Source: Diabrotica undecimpunctata (taxonomy: Eukaryota > Arthropoda > Insecta > Coleoptera > Chrysomelidae). From it: a stretch of DNA of 64,000 bases. The translations under genes and the position numbers were made by a program. This document shows, piece after piece, positions 57,386 to 64,000 of this stretch. Every line of letters begins with the position of its first letter. Positions within the stretch are counted from its first letter, which is position 1. The DNA is taken from positions 108,584,731-108,648,730 of the forward strand of contig NC_092806.1 in the NCBI RefSeq assembly GCF_040954645.1, in the 5' to 3' direction. The notes beneath the pieces were generated by a model. It was not told where the DNA came from. It saw only the letters and a list, made by a program, of their open reading frames with translations, and did not search any database.

Positions 57386-58989
57386 ATATGAATAACGTGA
57401 ATGTATCATCATATTCTTTTCTGCCTAGCGTCGTCTTCACATATCTCTGAACAGCTCTAGCGATATTAGCACCTCCTCCACCAGTTCCTTGATTGATTAT
57501 AGCCTTATTCCCAGTTCTCTCTCAGGTAGGCTCCTCTCGGCTATCTATTGTATACCAGAAGAGTGTGTAAGACTGAACGGGCATAGATATGGTAACTAGC
57601 ACATAATATCTGCTTTTGAACGAATAAAAGTGTCATCATTGGAGTTAGTTTTGTTGAGCCTGGTTGCTACCCTTAAAATCTGTTTTGGCTTGTTTGGTTT
57701 TGCCAGTACATTATTTAAGAATTTAAGAATTTTTAAGTACAAAGTATTACTTAACCCAGAATCGACAAAAAAGTGGAGTTGGCTTGTTTTGGCAGTAAGC
57801 TGACGATATGTCTGTGTGTGAATGTTTTTGTATAATATATTTAGTTGCCACAGTGGCAGTTTTTTTTATTGTTTTATTATTTTTTAGCATTTAGAAAACA
57901 AGAATAATTATAACGACATTATAATTTTAAAACTTATTCCCATTAATCCGTTCTCTTTATAATTGATTTTAGCTTATTTTTACCTGCTTATTTCTTTCCT
58001 TGTGCCTTGTACGCCCCTGCTTTGATCCGATACAACATCATCACCGATAAGAGATTGAGTAATTACTAATCGTATTAGGAGCAATTTTTCCGATTCTTCC
58101 TTTTTCGCATTTTGATTTTAATTAAGTTTGCGAAGGATCTCTCTCGCATTTCGATGCCCTCCGAATGCCCCAGGCTCCAGTGATTGGTTAATGCCGTCGG
58201 ACATAGTTAAGCGGATTGAATAATTTCGGAACTTGGCACGGCGTACCAGCAATTTATATTAGAGTCGATTAAAGTCAGTTCGTTTCTGATGAATGTTGAG
58301 CTATGGGTCTTTTATAAATGTAGTTAATTCTAATTCAAGGAATACAACGGTAAGTTAATTTGACGGTAGTAGTGATGTGAAAACAAATAAATCAATTTTG
58401 ATGTGAATACTTCTTATCGCTAGGCTTGATGTTTTTGCACGGAACCAAAATAATATTTAGCGGGACACGAAATATCGAGAAGCGTGCAGTAACCTTGCGG
58501 TATCCAGTGATATACATAATAATATATATTATATATACACTTATAAAAATAAAATGAAGTTTAGCAAACGTTATTTTATTTTTTTATAATTATTTTTTAA
58601 TAACTGGAGAACGAGGAAAATATTTGAAGAAGTCCAAGAAATGTTTAAAAGGTGAGAATATAGATACAATGAAATTGTAAGGAGAATAGTAAAAGCCACA
58701 ATTTTATATACTCATTCGAATTGACGCCATTAAAACCTTGGCTTTCTTCACGTCTGTTTACTTTTTTTAATTTTCACGCGAATGACTAGCGTTTGATTTC
58801 CCGTAGAGGAGGAATTTTTTGTTTTTCTTTAAATCATTTTTAATGAGATCAAATGATAATCAAAAAGAAGTAAGGTAACCTAAATACAAGGTAATGATGT
58901 AAATGATGAATAAATTCTATATTATATTAGACAAATTTTGAAAATTACTAAATCATTAACCCTTTAACGCTTCCAAAGCTTTCTAAATC
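57386..58989. other. unassigned sequence
   Basis: No coding motif or clear repeat; contains a few short AT tracts. Confidence 0.45.
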
Positions 58990-58991
58990 TA

Positions 58992-59735
58992 TGGTTTGTT
59001 AGAACAGTGAGCGACGCATAACTCACAGTCAGTCGAACGCCGCGCACGTTCGTCAAAATCAAAAGAATGGTTCTCTATAAGAACGGTTTGTTAGGTTCTG
59101 CTTAATTGAGCGGAGCGCGCTGCAGAGCTATAGCAGTGTACGTTGACGGTGTGCGCTGGAATCTATTGCAATTTGATTTGGACGCACGCGTTCAGCTGAG
59201 CTCACAGCGTACACATTTATATCGAAATTATAATTGTGTTTTTATGTAGTTATTCTTATTGTAATAATTAGATGATGTCTTCTGTTGTAGAGTTTTTTAG
59301 TAATATCATCCCTTATAAATTGTAAGAGTTCCAAATAAATCCCTGGAAAGTCTAAAGTATTCTCGAAATTTTTCCCCTGTTTTGAAACAATCTTCTTTCG
59401 ACTGTTAATTTAAAAGCACCTTCTGTATTACGAGATGAAAAAAATTCGTTTACATTTTTATTTCTTTTATTTAGATTTGACATTATAAGTTCTTTTTCTT
59501 GGAATAATAAAATTACTTTTTGCGTTAAGTTTGCGAGAATTCATTTTTCTAGACGTACAACCTTTAAGAGAACAAAAGTAAAACTAATTTCTAAACTTGT
59601 TTTGAGCGCGACAGAATATATATTATGTATCCGAACTAATCTAACAAACCGACTCACCCAAAACTGCTGTGAGTCGAGTACAACAGATTTTACTGAACGT
59701 GTATGCTGTGCGCTGCGCACTGTTCTAACAAACCG
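58992..59735. mobile_element. 744-bp TIR element (MITE)
   Basis: Termini YGGTTTGTTAGAACAGTG are inverted at both ends, with TA at 58990-58991 and 59736-59737. A second, internal GGTTTGTTAG unit occurs near 59085 and its inverse near 59643, so the ends are double. The left third is GC-rich for this window. No transposase; family unknown. Confidence 0.75.
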
Positions 59736-59737
59736 TA

Positions 59738-60023
59738 GCTTTATAGTTAAATGCTTAGTGGCAACGTAGTTAGCCACCCACGTTAAGGTCGAAAGCGACA
59801 TTACTCGTCCGAAAATGAACTTTATTAGCACTGAAAGTATGCTTAAACCTTGTAGCCCAGTCTGGTTAAAAAAAAAAGATCGAAAAATTTTTCGCAGATA
59901 TCTGAAGCTTTTAAGACATAGGTGGGGGTTACTAGATGATGAATAGATGAAAAAGTACTCGTATTTTTACCTTGCGTTTTTTTTAAACACAAATTTATGG
60001 TCACAAATTTGATTTTTTGTCTA
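59738..60023. other. spacer between two MITEs
   Basis: No feature recognised. Confidence 0.4.
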
Positions 60024-60576
60024 CAGTTCGTCCCAAAACCTTCTTTCAGTGCGTCATAGTTGATCGAATTCTCTCTAACACATTAAGCTAGAAGTGACAG
60101 AAAAAAACGTGAGTCTGTGATTATTATACATAGAGCTTAGAAAATTATTTATCGTAAAGCTAATTCTACTTACGGATGTATAATTGGTTGGAGTTTAGAA
60201 TACGCTAAATAGATATCCAATCAACGATGCGCATAAATATAATTTGACGCAGATTGACGATCGTGACAGTACTTTCACAATGTCAACTGATAAAATGATA
60301 ATTGTCATTCCAGGTTAGTAGTATCAGACATTTTACAGTGAAAATTTAATTTTGTATTTATTGTCATAAAAATATTTTAAATATGCCGAGATATATCGAG
60401 AAAGAACAAAGACTAATATTAAAATTAATAAATTATTTTCAATTAGAAAAAGAGAGATTACGATCCTGCAACTGTCAAATTTAACTAAAATGTCATGCAA
60501 CAATTCTCGACATTCTTAAAATCCTTTATGACGTCAAAATTAGTGACGCACTGAAAGAAGGGTTTGGGACAGACTG
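60024..60576 (+). mobile_element. 553-bp deletion derivative of the Tc1-like element
   Basis: Starts CAGTTCGTCCCAAA and ends TTTGGGACAGACTG, with TA at 60022-60023 and 60577-60578; Tc1-type CAGT ends. It keeps the start of the same ORF as 35528 (MPRYIEKEQRLILKLINYFQ at 60383) and then joins directly to the right-end sequence (TACGATCCTG near 60459, matching 38667). It is an internally deleted, nonautonomous relative. Confidence 0.85.
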
Positions 60577-60579
60577 TAT

Positions 60580-61160
60580 AAGTTTTTTCCCTTATATTTC
60601 ACATAAACAATATTTATATCATTTTTTTATATCAAGAATTACTTTATTTTTCCGTATTTTGAATTAAAATTAATAAATAATTTACGGAGATATTTTCAGA
60701 AAAGCAGTTTTTTTGCATTAATTTATAAATTTTATTAATTTTATTATTAACAAAATAAAATGTTATTAATACATTTGACCTAGGAGGAATTATCATCTTT
60801 TAAATTTGTGCGATGAGTCAAATAGTTTAAAAGTTATTTAATTTATTTATCCCTGAGGCTAAATATTTAAACTATTGAACTTGCTCTATTAACGATGATA
60901 GATACATTTAGCAAATTTCATAGGATTCTTCAAGACCTAAACTATCTCATAAGTGAAATACATTTCGAGTTTTCATCGAAACTATTTACAAAATAAACAT
61001 TTGAAAAAGGGGTATGTTTTTTACTTATAACCAATTGTAATAATAATCCACAAGGAAACTAAGTTCCTGTAGTTGGCTGTATACCATATATTAAAAAAAT
61101 TTTTCAATGAAATCCTTTATAAAAAGGTATATAAAAAACCCATTTGGGCTATGTTAAATT
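60580..61160. other. unassigned AT-rich sequence
   Basis: No feature recognised; precedes hammerhead motif E. Confidence 0.45.
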
Positions 61161-61200
61161 GACAAAACGTTTTCGGAATAAGTATTCCATGATCAGTGTC
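61161..61200 (-). ncRNA. hammerhead-like motif E, core mutated
   Basis: Minus strand: stem I GACA/UGUC (4 bp), core CUGAUCA (61190-61196) with G8 changed to C, stem II GGAAUA/UAUUCC, GAAA (61171-61174), stem III AA/UU with CG loop, U as cleavage base. The stems are intact but G8 is catalytic, so this copy should not cleave. Downstream of the minus-strand PLE relic at 62677-63139. Confidence 0.5.
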
Positions 61201-61337
61201 CTAAAAAGTATTTAACCACTTAATTAAGAAGAACATGAAATAATTTAAGTTTTGACTAAGGTTAATGTAAAATGTGGTTAATACTTACAGGTTAATACAT
61301 GGAAATAGCCACTAAATATGGGGGTAAAAACCCTTTA

Positions 61338-62201
61338 AAAATTACTAAATGAAATTTAGTTTACATTATGTGTAGTTTAAAATTAAGATGGTAAAGTTAC
61401 CGTTGGATTGGTAACATGGCGACATATGACTCTACATTAAGTTGCAAGTCCTGAGACGGTATGTCTACGAGGACTTTATTAAAGCAACTGATTGAAATGA
61501 CAATCTTGACAGGTTATGACGGAAGTTGTGACAGAGCAGTCAGTGTAACTGTATATGTCTATTTCAGACAGAAGCCAATGTTGTTTAAAAGTTGTGAAAG
61601 TTGAAATAAAAATAAAATTATAACAGTATCAACCATCAATGTTATTGTTTTAAATTATGTATGTGAGATGAAATTGTGGTGAGAAAATTATGTGATTATA
61701 GTTAGGCAACCAACTATACAGTGTCAAGTGGTGTGATGAAAAGATTCTAATATAAGGCCTTTATGTTTTAATAACATTTGGTACCTGGAAAATGGAAACT
61801 AGATACAGGTGGAAAGTTGGGTACTTGAAAAAGTATAGGAATTAATATATTTAATATGTGAGAATGTTATTCAATGAATAAAATAAAACTATTGTAATAT
61901 AAAGTTCATGTAAAAATTGACTTATAACTCAAATATATTAGGCCCTGTATGTCAAAAAACAACATTTGGTACCTGGTAAATGTAAAACTTCTTGAGTTGT
62001 AACTTCATGAATACAAATATCTGATTGGGTGTTAACAAACTGAGTGATGTAGTTATATTTTGTGTGTTGACAAGTATATGAAATAGACAAAATTTGATGG
62101 TTGGAAGTGGTTTTGTAATATATTGATCGTAAAGTATTTAATTTATAACTTGAGAAAAGGCCCTATCTGTTATAAAGCAACACTAGGTACATAGGAAAAA
62201 T
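61338..62201. repeat. left arm of a long inverted repeat (at least 860 bp)
   Basis: It matches 63140-64000 in inverse orientation with high similarity from AATTACT...TTTAGTTTACATT at the outer end to CTAGGTACATAGG at the inner end. Three imperfect internal units end in TTTGGTACCTGG or its variant (about 61780, 61970, 62190). It flanks a PLE 3' fragment and may be a PLE terminal repeat in inverted arrangement. Confidence 0.85.
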
Positions 62202-62676
62202 AAAAGATTAAGTTATAAGTTGGTAAGTTGAATGAACTATTGGTCTATATTGACTATAATAGTAAAATGAAATTGTTGTAGGTGGCTCTGTTAAATTTGA
62301 GTAAAGAGAATGAAAATCAAGGTGTTTTTGAGAAAATTGTGATAAATGGATAGACTACAGAAGGCTGAGATCCCCAGAGAACCGAAGCCAAACCCTGAGG
62401 GAGTTGTGTAGAGAAGTAAAATAAGAATTTAATAATCTGGAAGGGGGGGGATGACGGATGATCTGATCTGAATTTGGAAGTGTCGAAATAGAAGCATGGG
62501 AAGTATTGGTTATAGTGGTTAATACATGAAGTTTGGGTTGAAAAGAAAAGAGTGGGATAGATGGAGAGTAAGATGTATTGGAAGAAAGGTTTTTAGAGTG
62601 AACTAAGGTAGATGAGTATTAGGTGAACTAATAATAAATATAGATTTTAATTGTAGAAATAAATTGGGGATGTGAG
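62202..62676. other. spacer, 3' untranslated side of PLE relic
   Basis: Non-coding sequence between the left arm and the end of the PLE coding relic on the minus strand. Confidence 0.5.
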
Positions 62677-63139
62677 TTAGGAGAATAGTTGACGATGGAG
62701 AGGGAGAAAATCTCGATTGAATGAAACATGACGATTGACGCAATTTGTGCTTTTTTGTTTTTCTTTAAGAATTCCAAGATCTTCGTATAAATCTAATTTG
62801 AGGAAATTTTTTTGGGAGATATTGTGGATAAGTGAAACGTCTTCTGGGATATTGAGGGTGTGGTTGTGTTCTTTGAGATGTTGAGAGAAAGTGGAAGTAT
62901 TTTCTCTTTTTATGTGCTCTAGAGAGCGTGAAGAAAGAGATCTGCATGTTCTACCTATGTAGGTGGCATTGCAATCTGAACATTTAAGTCTATATACTCC
63001 ACTCCGGTTCATATAATTGATAGGATCTTTGGAATTAGAAATATGTTGTCCCAAATTGTTGGGTACTTTGAAAGAAACATGGGTGTTTTCAACCGAATGT
63101 TGGATGAGATTTCGAATATCTCCAGAATGCTTTTTTTGC
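62677..63139 (-). pseudogene. PLE GIY-YIG nuclease end
   Basis: The minus-strand frame is open from the inner edge of the right arm: DIRNLIQHSVENTHVSFKVP, then the module SGVYRLKCSDCNATYIGRTC, SSRSLEHIKRE, TFSQHLKEHNHTL and NFLKLDLYEDLGILK, ending QLFS. Nuclease core residues look intact, but the whole RT is missing because the copy begins at the repeat arm. Confidence 0.85.
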
Positions 63140-64000
63140 CTATGTACCTAGTGTTGCTTTATAACAGATACGGCCTTTTCTCAAGTTATAAGTTAAATAC
63201 TTTACGATCAATATATTACAAAACCACTTCCAACCATCAAATTTTGTCCATTTCATATACTTGTCAACACACAAAATATAACTACATCACTCAGTTTGTT
63301 AACACCCAATCAGATATTTATATTCATGAAGTTACAACTCTAGAAGTATTACATTTACCAGGTACCAAATGTTCTTTTTTGACATACAGGGCCTAATATA
63401 ATTGAGTTATAAGTCAATTTTTACATGAACTTTATATTACAATAGTTTTATTTCATTCATTGAATAACATTCTCACATATTAAATATATTAATTCCTATA
63501 CTTTTTTAAGAACCCAACTTTCCACCTGTGTCTAGTTTCCATTTTCCAGGTACCAAATGTTATTAAAACATTTGGTGCCTTATATTAGAATCTTTTCATC
63601 ACACCACTTGACACTGTATAGTTGGTTGCCTAACTATAATCACATAATTTTCTCACCACAATTTCATCTCACATACATAATTTAAAACAATAACATTGAT
63701 GGTTGATACTGTTATAATTTTATTTTTATTTCAACTTTCACAATTTTTAAACAACGTTGGCTTCTGTCTTAAATAGACATATACAGTTACACTGACTGCT
63801 CTGTCACAACTTCCGTCATAACCTGTCAAGATTGTCATTTCAATCAGTTGCTTTAATAAAGTCCTCGTAGACATACCGTCTCAAGACTTGCAACTTAATG
63901 TAGAGTCATATGTCGCCATGTTACCAATCCAACGGTAACTTTACCATCTTAATTTTAAACTAGACATAATGTAAACTAAATTTCATTAAGTAATTTTTAA
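63140..64000. repeat. right arm of the long inverted repeat (runs off window)
   Basis: Inverse copy of 61338-62201. Similarity persists to the last base of the window, so the arm probably continues beyond it. The plus-strand open frame at 63043-63396 is an accident of this repeat. Confidence 0.85.

Noticed and set aside
63043..63396. 117-codon plus-strand ORF
   Set aside because: It overlaps the inverted-repeat arm and the antisense of the PLE nuclease; no domain.

Overview
This window looks like gene-poor, AT-rich insect DNA, and it is almost entirely transposable elements. A beetle is my guess, because dense RTE-type LINE fragments, Penelope-like elements and mariner elements are common there; nothing in the sequence proves the order. 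I see no bacterial features, no CRISPR array, no rRNA and no tRNA. The only candidate host gene is one short THAP-type first exon (53113-53189).

Layout. 1-3750: an RTE LINE inserted in a mariner transposase relic with a 12-bp target-site duplication (TSD), then a MITE-like tail, a (TA)n array and a candidate solo LTR. 3839-7575: a Penelope-like element (PLE) with terminal repeats, carrying a 365-bp RTE insertion. 7586-9894: an intact mariner-like transposon with about 507-bp terminal inverted repeats (TIRs) and an open 360-aa transposase. 11.9-19.9 kb: a graveyard of LINE, DUF7869-like and piggyBac relics, many nested. 20421-25814: a full-length LINE with two open ORFs (endonuclease-RT-RNase H) and a 13-bp TSD. 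26.2-34.7 kb: a long LTR with a second solo LTR nested in it, RTE copies, a piggyBac relic and a pogo-like relic. 35.2-38.8 kb: a Tc1-like composite. 39.4-42.7 kb: a Helitron helicase relic split by a LINE, then a PLE end. 43.4-50.7 kb: a mariner relic, two PLE relics flanking an inverted copy of the long LTR, and an R1-like LINE relic. 50.8-60.6 kb: three TIR elements, the THAP exon, a tandem hammerhead repeat and RTE fragments. 61.3-64.0 kb: a PLE 3' end between inverted arms of at least 860 bp.

The most interesting system is a set of hammerhead-ribozyme-like motifs. One sits at the junction of a 397-bp tandem repeat (53606-54294), giving the layout of an animal retrozyme: a ribozyme-delimited monomer unit. 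Others (3839, 4096, 7458, 32102, 45517, 47689 and 61161) lie in or near PLE terminal regions. I could pair stems I, II and III by hand in each. Some keep the CUGANGA core and some have lost catalytic bases. PLEs are known to carry hammerheads and have been proposed as the mobilising machinery for retrozymes, so both partners may be present within 64 kb.

Many insertions here can be dated relative to each other, because TSDs are still legible (11-15 bp for LINEs, TA for TIR elements) and because one nested LTR has an empty-site copy in the same window.
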